A stretch of DNA of 64,000 nt from NCBI RefSeq assembly GCF_000685315.1, contig NZ_ARYM01000001.1:186001-250000 (forward strand). Reading direction: 5' to 3'. Position 1 is the stretch's first letter. Each line of letters begins with the position of its first letter. The notes below the pieces were generated by a model that saw nothing but the letters and a program-made list of their open reading frames with translations, did no database searches and was not told where the DNA came from. Shown here piece after piece: positions 52,246 through 61,889 of this stretch. Both the position numbers and the translations under genes were made by a program. Source of the DNA: Hyphomonas polymorpha PS728. GTDB taxonomy: Bacteria; Pseudomonadota; Alphaproteobacteria; Caulobacterales; Hyphomonadaceae.

Positions 52246-53305
52246 TGTCCAGCCCGCGATCCTTCAGGGCTTGCACCACCTTGCCGACATCCTGCGCGCT
52301 GTTCTTCGAGGCGACGAGCACGCGCTTGCCATCGGCAACCACGACCAGGTCTTCCACGCCGACGAGTGCCACCAGTATGCCTTCAGCGGCATGAACGACG
52401 CATTCGCCCGCAGAGATGCTGACCGGCTCGGGTGAGTTTGTGCGGTCTGAAACGTCGCCGATCATGGCCCAGGTGCCAATGTCGCTCCAGGCGCAGTCGA
52501 GCGGGGCATAGACCGCGGCCCGCCGGGTTTGCTCCATTACGGCATAGTCGATCGACGTGCTGCGGATCGTGGCGAAGATGCCAGGATCCAGATAGAGGCG
52601 GGCGCCGTCGGTTTTCGCGGCGCGGAGCGCCTGCGTGGACGCGTCCAGAATATCTGGCGCAAAGGCTTCCAGTTCGGCCAGAAGCGTTCCGGCATCAAAC
52701 AGGAAGATGCCAGCGTTCCAGCTGTATTGGCCGCTGGCCAGATAGCTGGCCGCAGTGGCGAGGTCCGGCTTTTCCTTGAACGCGGCGACGCGGGCGACTG
52801 ATCCGGAAAGCGGCGCGCCGGCCTGAATATAGCCAAAACCGGTTTCAGGACGGCTGGCCGCGATGCCAAAAGTGGTGATGTAACCGGCCTGCGCGGTGGC
52901 AGCAGCTTCAAGGACCGCATCGATGAAGGTGGAGGGCCGCCCGATATAGTGATCCGACGGCACCAGCAGGCCAAGGCCACCGGGAAACCGGTCAGCAATC
53001 AGGCGCGCGGCCATGGCGGCAACGGCGGCGGTATTCCGGCCCATCGGCTCCAGCAGGATGGCCGAAGGTACGACCCCGATCTCAGCGAGTTGGGCTTCAA
53101 TCAGGTCAGCATAAGCCGCATTGCCAATGATGATCGGCGCGGCAAAGGCCTCCGCACAGCCTGGCGCCCGGAAGCGCAGGACCGTTTCCTGGAACACCGT
53201 CTTGTTTGAAACGAGGCTGTGAAACTGCTTGGGGCGCGCCTTGTCAGATGCGGGCCATAGGCGCGTGCCCGCGCCGCCGCACATGATCACGGGATGGATA
53301 TTCAT
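52235..53305 (-). CDS. manC: mannose-1-phosphate guanylyltransferase
   Basis: About 356 residues, single-domain. Motifs VIMCGGAGTRLWPASDKARP (nucleotide binding), ILLEPMGRNTAAVAAMAAR, and FIDAVLEAA with VPSDHYI define the GDP-mannose pyrophosphorylase. It makes GDP-mannose for polysaccharide. The isomerase domain found fused in some ManC proteins is absent. It ends convergent to der. Confidence 0.87.
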   Translation of the reverse strand: MNIHPVIMCGGAGTRLWPASDKARPKQFHSLVSNKTVFQETVLRFRAPGCAEAFAAPIIIGNAAYADLIEAQLAEIGVVPSAILLEPMGRNTAAVAAMAARLIADRFPGGLGLLVPSDHYIGRPSTFIDAVLEAAATAQAGYITTFGIAASRPETGFGYIQAGAPLSGSVARVAAFKEKPDLATAASYLASGQYSWNAGIFLFDAGTLLAELEAFAPDILDASTQALRAAKTDGARLYLDPGIFATIRSTSIDYAVMEQTRRAAVYAPLDCAWSDIGTWAMIGDVSDRTNSPEPVSISAGECVVHAAEGILVALVGVEDLVVVADGKRVLVASKNSAQDVGKVVQALKDRGLDSYL

Positions 53306-53396
53306 ACGTCACTCGCATCATTTGCTGCCAGACGGCGGACATGGCCGATCAGCGCGAGATATGCAACCTGCAGGCCGTTGAGAGGTTGAACCTGGC

Positions 53397-55328
53397 TCAG
53401 ATGCCGCTTCCGGGCCCGTCCCAGATGCTGAGGAAACCGAGCTTGTCCAAATAGGCAAAGATTTCTTCGGCCGCTTCATCCGCCGTCCGGTCGGCCGTGC
53501 TGATGCGGATTTCCGGGTTCAGCGGCGGCTCATAAGGGCTGTCGATGCCGGTGAAATTGCGGATCTCGCCGGCGCGCGCCTTCTTGTAGAGGCCTTTGAC
53601 ATCCCGGCTTTCGGCCACTTCCAGCGGGGTGTCGACATGGATTTCGATGAACTCGCCCTCCGGCATCAGGCTGCGCGCGAGCTGGCGTTCGGCCCGGAAG
53701 GGAGAAATGAAAGAGACCAGCGTGATAAGGCCCGCATCCGACATCAACCGGGCCACATTGGCGACGCGGCGGATATTCTCCACCCGGTCGGCATCGGTGA
53801 AGCCGAGGTCGCGGTTGAGGCCATGGCGGACATTGTCGCCGTCCAGGATGAAGGTATGGCGGCCATAGGCGAAGAGGCGCTTCTGCAGCGCGTTCGCGAT
53901 GGTCGATTTGCCCGAGCCGGAGAGCCCGGTGAACCAGAGCACGGCTGGACGCTGGCCTTTCTGCTCGGCGAGGGCATCCCGGCTGATGTCGAGCGCCTGC
54001 CAATGGATGTTGGACGCGCGGCGCAGGGCAAAGTCGACGAGGCCAAGGGCAACGGTGTCATTCGACTGGCGGTCAATCAGGATGAAGCCACCGGTTTCGC
54101 GATTGTCCTTATAGGGATCAAACGGGATAGGCTGGTCCAGCGACAGCGTGGTGACGACGATCTGGTTCAGCTCTGCCGTGCGCGCGGAAGTTTCCGCCAG
54201 CGTGTTCACCTCGATGCCATGCTTGGGCGCATTGACGGTGGCAGTGACCGTCTTGGTGCCTGCTTTCAGGATGTAGCGGCGGCCAGGGAGAAGCGGCTGC
54301 TCACTCATCCAGAGAAGGTGGACCTGGAACTGGTCAGACACTTCCGCAGGCTGATCGGCGGAGACGATCATATCGCCGCGCGAGGTATCGATCTCGTCGG
54401 CAAATGTCAGTGTGACAGACTGGCCGGAAACGGCTTCGTCCAGATCGCCGCCGGCCGTGACGATCCGGGTGATCGTCGTCTCGCGGCCAGACGGCAGGGA
54501 GCGGATCCTGTCGCCGGGTTTGATGCTGCCGCTGGCAATCTGGCCCGCAAAACCGCGGAAATCGAGGTTCGGGCGGCTTACCCACTGGACCGGCAGCCGG
54601 AAGGGGCGGCCAGCGCGCTCGTCTTCGATTTCCACCGTCTCGAGGTATTCGATGAGGCTCGGGCCGGTATACCAGGGCGTCTCGGGCGAACGCTCAGTCA
54701 TGTTGGTGCCAGCCAGGGCAGACAGGGGAATGGGACGGATGCTGACTTTACCCGGCAAGCCTTCGGCAAAGGCCATGTAATCGGCCACGATCTCGTCGAA
54801 CACATCCTTGCGATAGCCGACAAGGTCCATCTTGTTCACGGCCAGAACCAGGTGGCGGATGCCAAGCAGGCTGGCGATGAAGCTGTGGCGGCGCGTCTGG
54901 GTGAGCACGCCCTTGCGCGCATCGATCATCAGGATGGCGGCGTCGGCGGTGGAAGCCCCGGTTGCCATATTGCGCGTATACTGTTCATGGCCGGGCGTGT
55001 CAGCGACAATGAACTTGCGCTTCTGGGTGGCGAAGAAGCGATAGGCGACATCGATCGTGATGCCTTGCTCGCGCTCTGCGGCGAGGCCGTCGACCAGGAG
55101 CGCAAAGTCGATACTGTCGCCCTGGGTGCCGACCTTTTTGGAATCGTTTTCCAGTGCGGCCAGCTGGTCCTCGAAGATCATCTTCGAATCGTAGAGCAGG
55201 CGCCCGATGAGTGTGGACTTGCCATCATCCACCGAGCCGCAGGTGATGAAGCGGAGCAGGGATTTGTTCTCGTGCGCCTCCAGATAGGCGCCGATATCGG
55301 AGGCGATCAGGTCGTCATGGAGGCGCAT
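53397..55328 (-). CDS. cysN: bifunctional sulfate adenylyltransferase large subunit / APS kinase
   Basis: About 643 residues. The N-terminal CysN GTPase has [31 protein letters not shown] and NKMDL. The C-terminal APS kinase (residues ~455-643) has [20 protein letters not shown] and [13 protein letters not shown]. With CysD it makes APS and then PAPS. Its ATG overlaps the cysD stop. No cysH is adjacent, so the sulfate may go to assimilation or to sulfated surface molecules. Confidence 0.93.
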   Translation of the reverse strand: MRLHDDLIASDIGAYLEAHENKSLLRFITCGSVDDGKSTLIGRLLYDSKMIFEDQLAALENDSKKVGTQGDSIDFALLVDGLAAEREQGITIDVAYRFFATQKRKFIVADTPGHEQYTRNMATGASTADAAILMIDARKGVLTQTRRHSFIASLLGIRHLVLAVNKMDLVGYRKDVFDEIVADYMAFAEGLPGKVSIRPIPLSALAGTNMTERSPETPWYTGPSLIEYLETVEIEDERAGRPFRLPVQWVSRPNLDFRGFAGQIASGSIKPGDRIRSLPSGRETTITRIVTAGGDLDEAVSGQSVTLTFADEIDTSRGDMIVSADQPAEVSDQFQVHLLWMSEQPLLPGRRYILKAGTKTVTATVNAPKHGIEVNTLAETSARTAELNQIVVTTLSLDQPIPFDPYKDNRETGGFILIDRQSNDTVALGLVDFALRRASNIHWQALDISRDALAEQKGQRPAVLWFTGLSGSGKSTIANALQKRLFAYGRHTFILDGDNVRHGLNRDLGFTDADRVENIRRVANVARLMSDAGLITLVSFISPFRAERQLARSLMPEGEFIEIHVDTPLEVAESRDVKGLYKKARAGEIRNFTGIDSPYEPPLNPEIRISTADRTADEAAEEIFAYLDKLGFLSIWDGPGSGI

Positions 55329-56230
55329 CAGAAATAGCCTTCCTGCTTCTTCTTCTCCATCGAGGCGGACTGGTCCTTGTCGATTGCGCGGCCCTGACGC
55401 TCGGAGGTGGTGGTGAGGAGGATTTCCTGGATGACTTCGTCCAGCGTTGTTGCCGTGCTTTCGACCGCGCCGGTGAGCGGGTAGCAGCCAAGCGTCCGGA
55501 AACGGACGGATTTGACCTCGGCCTTCGCAGCGATCTCAGCGGGCACCCGGTCGTCATCGAGCATGATGAGGGTATCGTTCCAGGTCACCACCAGGCGGGA
55601 CGCGGCGAGATAAAGCGGGACGAGTTCGATCTTCTCCCGGCGGATGTATTGCCAGATGTCGAGCTCGGTCCAGTTCGACAAGGGAAAGGCGCGCAGGCTT
55701 TCGCCCTTGTGCATTCTTGTGTTGTAGAGGTTCCAGATCTCCGGGCGCTGGCGTTTGGGGTCCCAGCGGTGACCAGCCGAGCGGAAGGAGATGATCCGTT
55801 CCTTGGCGCGGGACTTTTCCTCGTCGCGCCGGGCGCCGCCGAAGGCGGCATCGAAGCCATACTTGTCGAGCGCCTGCTTCAGCGCGGCGGTTTTCATCAC
55901 ATCGGTATGATAGGCCGAGCCGTGCGTGAACGGGCCAATGCCCTTGCGCACGCCGTCTTCATTCATGTGAACCAGGAGTTCCAGGCCCAGCTCCTTTGCC
56001 ATCCGGTCGCGGAAGGCGATCATCTCGCGGAATTTCCAGCCGGTATCGACATGCAGAAGCGGAAAAGGGGGCCTCGCCGGATAGAAAGCCTTCATCGCCA
56101 GATGCAGCATCACGGCTGAATCCTTGCCGATGGAATAGAGCATCACCGGCTTTTCACATTCGGCCGCAACCTCCCGCAGGATGTGCATGCTTTCGGCTTC
56201 CAGCCGGTCTAGATGGGTCAGGTTGGGCAA
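55328..56230 (-). CDS. cysD: sulfate adenylyltransferase small subunit
   Basis: About 300 residues. The PAPS reductase-like fold has [19 protein letters not shown] and HVDTGWKF, then [17 protein letters not shown], as in CysD; the N-terminus [20 protein letters not shown] matches E. coli CysD from its beginning. The start is taken as the TTG at 56230, which gives the family length; an ATG at 56371 would add a 47-residue tail without family counterpart. First gene of the cysD-cysNC pair. Confidence 0.88.
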   Translation of the reverse strand: MPNLTHLDRLEAESMHILREVAAECEKPVMLYSIGKDSAVMLHLAMKAFYPARPPFPLLHVDTGWKFREMIAFRDRMAKELGLELLVHMNEDGVRKGIGPFTHGSAYHTDVMKTAALKQALDKYGFDAAFGGARRDEEKSRAKERIISFRSAGHRWDPKRQRPEIWNLYNTRMHKGESLRAFPLSNWTELDIWQYIRREKIELVPLYLAASRLVVTWNDTLIMLDDDRVPAEIAAKAEVKSVRFRTLGCYPLTGAVESTATTLDEVIQEILLTTTSERQGRAIDKDQSASMEKKKQEGYF

Positions 56231-56490
56231 GGCTACTGGTCCTGTTCTGGCACTCTGCGCGTTCCGTAGCGGGCCTTGTGGAGAGAAGGAAGGCTCTGTG
56301 ACCGCTCCGCATTGACCCTTCAGTAAAGCTAAACGAAAGCAGGCGCGGCGCCAGACCGGAATCTGCCGCAATCGGTGTCACAAATGCACATAAATCGTCA
56401 TTGTGCAGCCCGACTCCCGGGGTTTATGGAAACGGTCAAACCCATGGCAGAGCATTTGCTGGGCTGGACCAGAGAACCGGAGCACCGATC

Positions 56491-58317
56491 ATGTGTGGTA
56501 TCGTCGCGATTGCAGGCAAGGATGAAGTAGCAGGCCGGCTGGTCGATGGTCTGAAGCGGTTGGAATACCGCGGCTATGACAGCGCCGGCATCGCCGTGGC
56601 CGCCGCCGGCGGGGTCGAGCGCCGCCGCGCCAAGGGCAAGATCGTTAACCTCCAGGAGCGCCTGAACGAAAGCCCGCTCAAGGGCTTCACCGGCATCGCC
56701 CATACGCGCTGGGCCACCCACGGCGCGCCAAATGAGACCAACGCCCACCCCCACCAGTCCGGCTCAGTTGCCATCGTCCACAACGGCATCATCGAGAACT
56801 ATCGCGAGCTGCGCGAAGATCTTGAGGCGCGCGGCCGCAAGTTTGAATCGGAAACCGACAGCGAAGTCATCGCTCAGCTGATCGACGCCTACATGGCCGA
56901 GGGCCACGACCCGGTGGCCGCCTTTGAAGCAGCGCTGAAGCATTTCGAGGGCGCGTTTGCCATCGCCGCCATCTTCGCCAATGATCCGGAACTCGTGATC
57001 GGCGCCCGGAAAGGCTCGCCGCTGGTGCTCGGCTATGGCGAGGACGAGATGTATCTCGGCTCAGATGCCATTGCGCTCGCGCCGCTGACGCGCGAGGTCA
57101 CCTATCTGGAAGAGGGCGACTGGGTGGTGATGCGCCGCAGCGCCTTCGACATCCGCAATGTGCGCGGTGAGCGGGTGAACCGTCCGCGCGTCACCTCTGC
57201 GGTCAATGACGCGCTGATCGAACGCGGCGAGTATGATCACTTCATGCTCAAGGAAATCCACGAGCAGTCTGAATCGCTCGCCCGGTCGATCATGCCCTAT
57301 ATCAACCAGGCCGATCAGACGATCAGCATACCGGAAGCGGCGCGCTCCCTGTTTGCCGAGGCCGACCGCGCAGTTGCGATCGCCTGCGGGACGGCCTATT
57401 ATTCTGCTTTCACTGCGAAATACTGGTTCGAGCAGCTTGCCCGCCTCGCCTTTGAGCCGGACATCGCCTCGGAGTTCCGCTATCGACGCCCGGTGCTGCC
57501 GGTCAAGGGCCTGTCGATCTTCGTCAGCCAGTCTGGTGAGACGGCCGATACGCTCGCCGCGCTGCGCTATTGCCGCGAAAACCGCACGCCGGCGATTGCC
57601 GTGGTGAACGTGCCGGAAAGCTCGATTGCCCGCGAAGCCGCCTCGATCGTGCCGACCCATGCCGGGCCGGAGATCGGCGTTGCCTCGACCAAGGCATTCA
57701 CCGCGCAATTGTCCGTACTCGCCATTCTGGCGCTATCTGCCGCCAAGGCACGCGGACATCTGCTGCCGGGCGATGAGGTGAAATTCGTCCGTAGTCTGCT
57801 GGCCTTGCCGCGCAAGGTGACGCAGGCGCTGGAATCAGCTGCGCATATCAAGGAAATCGCCAAGCATATTTCCGGCAAGCGCGACATCCTTTTCCTGGGG
57901 CGGGGCCGGTACTATCCGCTGGCACTCGAAGGCGCGCTGAAGCTCAAGGAAGTGTCTTACATTCACGCGGAAGGCTATGCCGCAGGTGAACTGAAGCACG
58001 GGCCGATTGCGCTGATCGAGAAGGGCCTGCCGGTGATCGTCGTGGCGCCTAAGGACGAGCTTTTCGAGAAGACAATCTCGAATGTCGAGGAAGTGCGCGC
58101 CCGCGGCGCCGAGGTGATCCTGATCTCCGATGCCGCTGGCATCAAGGCAGCCGGCAAGCGGGCCGATCACGTGATCGAGCTGCCCGACGGCGACGAGATC
58201 TCGCTGCCCATCCTTTCGGCCATTCCGCTGCAGCTTCTGGCCTACTATGTGGCGCTGACACGCGGCACCGATGTCGACCAGCCGCGCAACCTCGCCAAAT
58301 CGGTGACGGTGGAATAA
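56491..58317 (+). CDS. glmS: glutamine-fructose-6-phosphate aminotransferase
   Basis: About 608 residues. The chain begins MCGIVAIAGK, so cysteine 2 becomes the N-terminal nucleophile after Met removal. The glutaminase domain shows RWATHGAPNETNAHPH and the two SIS domains contain SQSGETADTLAALRYC and EGYAAGELKHGPIALIE; the C-terminus KSVTVE is typical. It makes glucosamine-6-phosphate for peptidoglycan, lipopolysaccharide and other amino sugars. An upstream in-frame start is excluded by the catalytic cysteine. No glmS ribozyme is seen. Confidence 0.96.
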   Translation: MCGIVAIAGKDEVAGRLVDGLKRLEYRGYDSAGIAVAAAGGVERRRAKGKIVNLQERLNESPLKGFTGIAHTRWATHGAPNETNAHPHQSGSVAIVHNGIIENYRELREDLEARGRKFESETDSEVIAQLIDAYMAEGHDPVAAFEAALKHFEGAFAIAAIFANDPELVIGARKGSPLVLGYGEDEMYLGSDAIALAPLTREVTYLEEGDWVVMRRSAFDIRNVRGERVNRPRVTSAVNDALIERGEYDHFMLKEIHEQSESLARSIMPYINQADQTISIPEAARSLFAEADRAVAIACGTAYYSAFTAKYWFEQLARLAFEPDIASEFRYRRPVLPVKGLSIFVSQSGETADTLAALRYCRENRTPAIAVVNVPESSIAREAASIVPTHAGPEIGVASTKAFTAQLSVLAILALSAAKARGHLLPGDEVKFVRSLLALPRKVTQALESAAHIKEIAKHISGKRDILFLGRGRYYPLALEGALKLKEVSYIHAEGYAAGELKHGPIALIEKGLPVIVVAPKDELFEKTISNVEEVRARGAEVILISDAAGIKAAGKRADHVIELPDGDEISLPILSAIPLQLLAYYVALTRGTDVDQPRNLAKSVTVE

Positions 58318-58353
58318 CCTGCGACTTCCGGAATCAGGCGCAAGAGCAGGGCA

Positions 58354-59274
58354 GTGGTATCGATCAGCGAAATAGAAGAGCGCATTCTCCAGACGCTCTC
58401 GGAGAAGGGGCCGCAGCTTGGCAAGGAGCTGGCCTTTGCCATGTCGGATATTCCGGTGCTGGCGTTGTGGCAGGCCTGCTTCCGGAGCCAGTCTTTCCTG
58501 ATCTCACACTTTGCGAGCTACTATCTGCGCTATGATATCACCCGCGAGGACCAGGTGCGGCTCAGCCCCTCGATCCTGCGGGACTTCCTGTCCTTTACCC
58601 TCTTCGGCCTGCCGGGGCAGCGCGAGCAGATGATCGAGCGGCAGGGATCACTCTCCAACATGCACCGCGAGATCAGCCGCGAGAAGATTGCGCTGGCCCA
58701 GTCGGCCATGAAAGCGGTGTTCCTGAAGCTTACCCGCGAAACCCGCAGCCAGCTTTGCGCCTTCATCGCCGGCGACCTTGCCTATTTCCTTGCCCATAAC
58801 GAGCCACGCGAGCATGCCGCTTCCGGCGAGATGGTAAAGGGATCAGATGTTGATATCGTCATTATCCTCTCCGACGCGCTGCCCGAAGACGTGAAGGAGA
58901 CCATTGACGGAGAAATGGTACGCCTCAAATCGATCTACCTGCGCCACCCGGATTATCGCCAGGAGATCGACTTCATTACCAAGCGCCAGTCGGTCATGGA
59001 ACGCCAGTTTGGCTATGGGGATATCCACGACAAGATTGCCAGCAAGATTGCCTATGAATCGATGTTTCTCGGGGGATCGCTGACGCTTTACATGGAGGTT
59101 CGCGAGGCAATGTCGCGCCTTGGGGTCGATAAGCTGATTGAGGCGGATTTCGATCATGCGCTCAAGGACCGGAAGAACGCCATGCGCAAGCTGCTGCATG
59201 TCGACGCCACCACGATCGATGATGAGACCCGCTCGCTGTTCTATTTCTCTCAGGAACGCGTAGAGTTTTCCTGA
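58354..59274 (+). CDS. nucleotidyltransferase-like protein with helical N-terminal domain
   Basis: About 306 residues. The N-terminal part (EIEERILQTLSEKGPQLGKE, residues ~5-25 and beyond) reads like a winged helix. From about residue 145 there is a nucleotidyltransferase-like core: FIAGDLAYFL, then VKGSDVDIVIILSD with the metal-binding D-x-D, and EIDFITKRQS with a possible third acidic residue. The substrate is unknown. It starts with a GTG 36 bases after glmS, so may be cotranscribed with it. Function inferred only from fold-like motifs. Confidence 0.55.
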   Translation: MVSISEIEERILQTLSEKGPQLGKELAFAMSDIPVLALWQACFRSQSFLISHFASYYLRYDITREDQVRLSPSILRDFLSFTLFGLPGQREQMIERQGSLSNMHREISREKIALAQSAMKAVFLKLTRETRSQLCAFIAGDLAYFLAHNEPREHAASGEMVKGSDVDIVIILSDALPEDVKETIDGEMVRLKSIYLRHPDYRQEIDFITKRQSVMERQFGYGDIHDKIASKIAYESMFLGGSLTLYMEVREAMSRLGVDKLIEADFDHALKDRKNAMRKLLHVDATTIDDETRSLFYFSQERVEFS

Positions 59275-59370
59275 CACAGGCTGAAACCAAGTGTGACTGG
59301 AAAGCGCGCGCAAGGCGCGCCAAACAGCGCCGGCAAGCCCTTGCCGGCTCAAGATCAGGATACCGGACCC

Positions 59371-60525
59371 ATGCAATTCATCGACCTTCAGGCCCAGCGC
59401 CGCCGCATCGAAAGCCAGATCAATACGGCTGTGCAGCGTGTCATCGAGAGCGGGCGGTATGTTCTTGGCCCGGAAGTGGGAGAGCTGGAGAAACAGCTGG
59501 CCGCCTGGTGCGGGGCGAAGCATGCGGTCTCCTGCGCCAATGGCACGGACGCGCTGGCGCTGGCGCTGATGACCTGGGCGCTGAAGCCGGGTGACGCGGT
59601 ATTCTGCCCGAGCTTTACCTTTGTGGCGACCGCGCAGGTGGTTCCCTGGCTCGGGGCGACGCCGGTGTTCGTGGATATCCACGCCGACACCTACAATATG
59701 GACCCGGCGAGCCTGGAAGCGCAGATTGCGCGGGTGAAGGCGGAAGGCAAGCTGACGCCGAAGGTGGTGATTGCGGTCGACCTGTTTGGTCAGCCAGCGG
59801 ACTATCCGGCCATCAAGGCGATTTGTGACCGCGAAGGGCTGAAACTGATTTCGGATACCGCGCAGGGGTATGGCTGCACGCTGAATGGGCGGCATCCCTC
59901 CGATTGGGCCGACATTGCCACGACAAGCTTTTTCCCGGCCAAGCCGCTTGGCTGTTACGGGGATGGCGGGGCGATAGTGACCAATGACAGCGCGCTGGCC
60001 GAGCTGATCGAGTCGCTGCGGGTTTACGGCAAGGTGACCCCGACAGACGCCGCGCAGCGCAACTTCCATCATGACCCGAAATACCTGTCGCTCCGGGTGG
60101 GGATGAACTCGCGTCTGGACACGATCCAGGCGGCGATCCTGCTGGAGAAGCTCAAGATATTCGCCGATGAGATCGAGAAGCGCGAGGCAGTTGCCGGGCG
60201 CTATACGCAGGCCCTGGAAGGCAAGATACGCCGTGTACCACATGTGATCGAGGGCGGCCAGTCAGTCTGGGCGCAGTATGTGATCGAGCATGAAAGCCGC
60301 GACGGCCTGCAGGCGCATCTGACGGCGCAGGGCATTCCGAGCATGGTTTATTATCCCGTGCCGATCCACCAGCAGGATTTTGCCGGGCGTTTTGCGCCGG
60401 CGGAGGGAACTCTGCCGGTCACTGAAACGGCGAGCCGGCATGTGCTGGCCCTGCCGATGCATCCTTATCTGGGGGCTGAGGATCAAGACCGGGTGATCGA
60501 GGCGGTGCTTGGCTTTAACGGGTGA
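59371..60525 (+). CDS. DegT/DnrJ/EryC1-family sugar aminotransferase
   Basis: About 384 residues. PLP fold with ESGRYVLGPEVGELEKQLA, CANGTDALALALMTW, DTAQGYGCTLNGR, and the PLP lysine in FFPAKPLGCYGDGG. The family aminates nucleotide-linked ketosugars (WbpE/PseC-like). It probably supplies an aminosugar for surface polysaccharide. ATG at 59371 begins the conserved region (MQFIDLQAQ); a GTG at 59293 is in frame. Confidence 0.85.
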   Translation: MQFIDLQAQRRRIESQINTAVQRVIESGRYVLGPEVGELEKQLAAWCGAKHAVSCANGTDALALALMTWALKPGDAVFCPSFTFVATAQVVPWLGATPVFVDIHADTYNMDPASLEAQIARVKAEGKLTPKVVIAVDLFGQPADYPAIKAICDREGLKLISDTAQGYGCTLNGRHPSDWADIATTSFFPAKPLGCYGDGGAIVTNDSALAELIESLRVYGKVTPTDAAQRNFHHDPKYLSLRVGMNSRLDTIQAAILLEKLKIFADEIEKREAVAGRYTQALEGKIRRVPHVIEGGQSVWAQYVIEHESRDGLQAHLTAQGIPSMVYYPVPIHQQDFAGRFAPAEGTLPVTETASRHVLALPMHPYLGAEDQDRVIEAVLGFNG

Positions 60526-60778
60526 CCAGACCGTCAGAGGATCGAACCTTAAAACCCGAACCAAAAGGGCCGCTTTCAACAGGATCTGTGTCTTGGTTCC
60601 TGAAGGACGCGAATAATGAGGTGAGCCGACGCAACGGCAGCTGTTTGGAGACATTGACTGGCAGAGCAGGGATGCTCTTTTTTGGTAAAGACTCGTTGTC
60701 AGTGCATGCTAAGTTCACCGTCTCTGCTGCATAGGGCGCCCGCGTCGGCCATCTGGGCTCATCAGTTACGGGGCGGCG

Positions 60779-61717
60779 TCACGTCTCGCGTGCAGTGTCA
60801 GCTTTCAGCCTACTGATTTTATTTCGGGCAAGGGCTTCTACCAACTCCTGAAGTGTTGCCGCACGACTGCCCAGCCAGGCCAGCTCTTCTTCCGTTATGA
60901 TATAATGCTCCGAATACCGTGCATCGATATATCCGCGCTTGAGCAGTTCAAACAGCCGCCGCTCGTGCTTTGTCTCACGCGGCCAAACAGCGATCAGATC
61001 CGGGGCGATCTGCTCTGCGAGGGAGCGCAGGAATTTGATGCTGTGCGTCGATGGTGAGTAGTTCGTCTCTACAAGGAGGAGGCAGGTGTAGAGACGCTCC
61101 ACTGCCTGATGGAGCATGAACGCAGCATCATTGTAGCGCTTAGCTTTGAGGCCAAATTCGAAGAATTCGAAGGCGCTTCGAACGCCCTCCATACGCTGCT
61201 CAAAATGCTTCTCAGCCGTCGCCAGCGCCTCCTCCGCCGTCTGCGGCTGAGGCGTCACGAAGGGTATGCTGCCCTTGAGATCGTAGAGCGCAATGCCTTC
61301 TTTGATAATGTCGGTGAAGAAGTACTGGCCTTCGCGCAGCGCGTTGTTCACCTCCTCCAACGTGTGGACAATGAAATTGACCGGTGTCCTGATCCCTGTC
61401 TCCCGCATGATCCGGTCTTCGGCGCGGTACCAGTAGGTGGCGAAGTCCACGACGCTCTGCTGGTTGACGACGATCAGCAGGTCATAATCGCTGAGGTAGC
61501 CTTTGGCGGTATGGGGCTCGTCCACCCAGCTCCCGCGCGCATAGGACCCGAACAGGATGACCTTGAGGATGCGGCCTTGCTTCTTCTTCGGCGAAGAAGC
61601 GCCCGCCGTGGCGTCGGCGAACTCCTCGAACAGGATTTCAGTTACGCGGGCGAGTTCGCGCTGCTTGCCATGAGGGAGATGGTCGAGGTCGGTTCGCATC
61701 GCTTGCATATTAGGCAT
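60779..61717 (-). CDS. fused nucleotidyltransferase (MNT) and HEPN protein
   Basis: About 312 residues. The N-terminal half is an MNT-type nucleotidyltransferase: ILFGSYARGSWVDEP then YLSDYDLLIVV (GSx9-13DxD). The C-terminal half (residues ~175-300) is a HEPN-like domain with FMLHQAVERLYTCLLL and TNYSPSTHSIKFLRSL. In toxin-antitoxin pairs these are separate genes; here they are one chain. The canonical HEPN R-x4-6-H RNase motif is not evident. A small inverted repeat (CTTTG, two bases, CAAAG, 61725-61736) sits just before the ATG. Monocistronic. Confidence 0.78.
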   Translation of the reverse strand: MPNMQAMRTDLDHLPHGKQRELARVTEILFEEFADATAGASSPKKKQGRILKVILFGSYARGSWVDEPHTAKGYLSDYDLLIVVNQQSVVDFATYWYRAEDRIMRETGIRTPVNFIVHTLEEVNNALREGQYFFTDIIKEGIALYDLKGSIPFVTPQPQTAEEALATAEKHFEQRMEGVRSAFEFFEFGLKAKRYNDAAFMLHQAVERLYTCLLLVETNYSPSTHSIKFLRSLAEQIAPDLIAVWPRETKHERRLFELLKRGYIDARYSEHYIITEEELAWLGSRAATLQELVEALARNKISRLKADTARET

Positions 61718-61832
61718 GGCTGCACTTTGTGCAAAGCGTCAATTCCTTGCCCGGTTGAAAGTTTCGGTGACTCGGATGGGGCCAGCTTGCGTCAGCAGGG
61801 TACTTTAATGGCTCTGGCGAGGTGTGTGAGCC

Positions 61833-61869
61833 CAAAAGAAAATGGCCGCTCCCCCGGAGGGAAGCGGCC
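61833..61869 (-). terminator. rho-independent terminator of metK
   Basis: GGCCGCTCCCC (from 61844) pairs with GGGAAGCGGCC (ending 61869) with a short loop; on the minus strand a T-rich tail follows. It lies 20-50 bases after the metK stop codon. Confidence 0.8.
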
Positions 61870-61889
61870 TGCTTCATTGGAAAAGATAA

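Noticed and set aside
56231-56490. glmS ribozyme in the glmS upstream region.
   Set aside because: The glmS ribozyme is a feature of Gram-positive lineages; no matching core sequence is seen and the gap holds the divergent cysD upstream region.
60538-60549. A tRNA T-loop-like sequence (AGGTTCGATCCT on the minus strand) next to the MNT-HEPN gene, as would mark a tRNA or attachment site.
   Set aside because: The surrounding bases do not form acceptor, D or anticodon stems, so no tRNA or clear attachment site is supported.
60522-60734. Small plus-strand frame of 70 codons between the aminotransferase and the MNT-HEPN gene.
   Set aside because: It starts with a GTG overlapping the aminotransferase stop, has no ribosome-binding site and no recognisable features.
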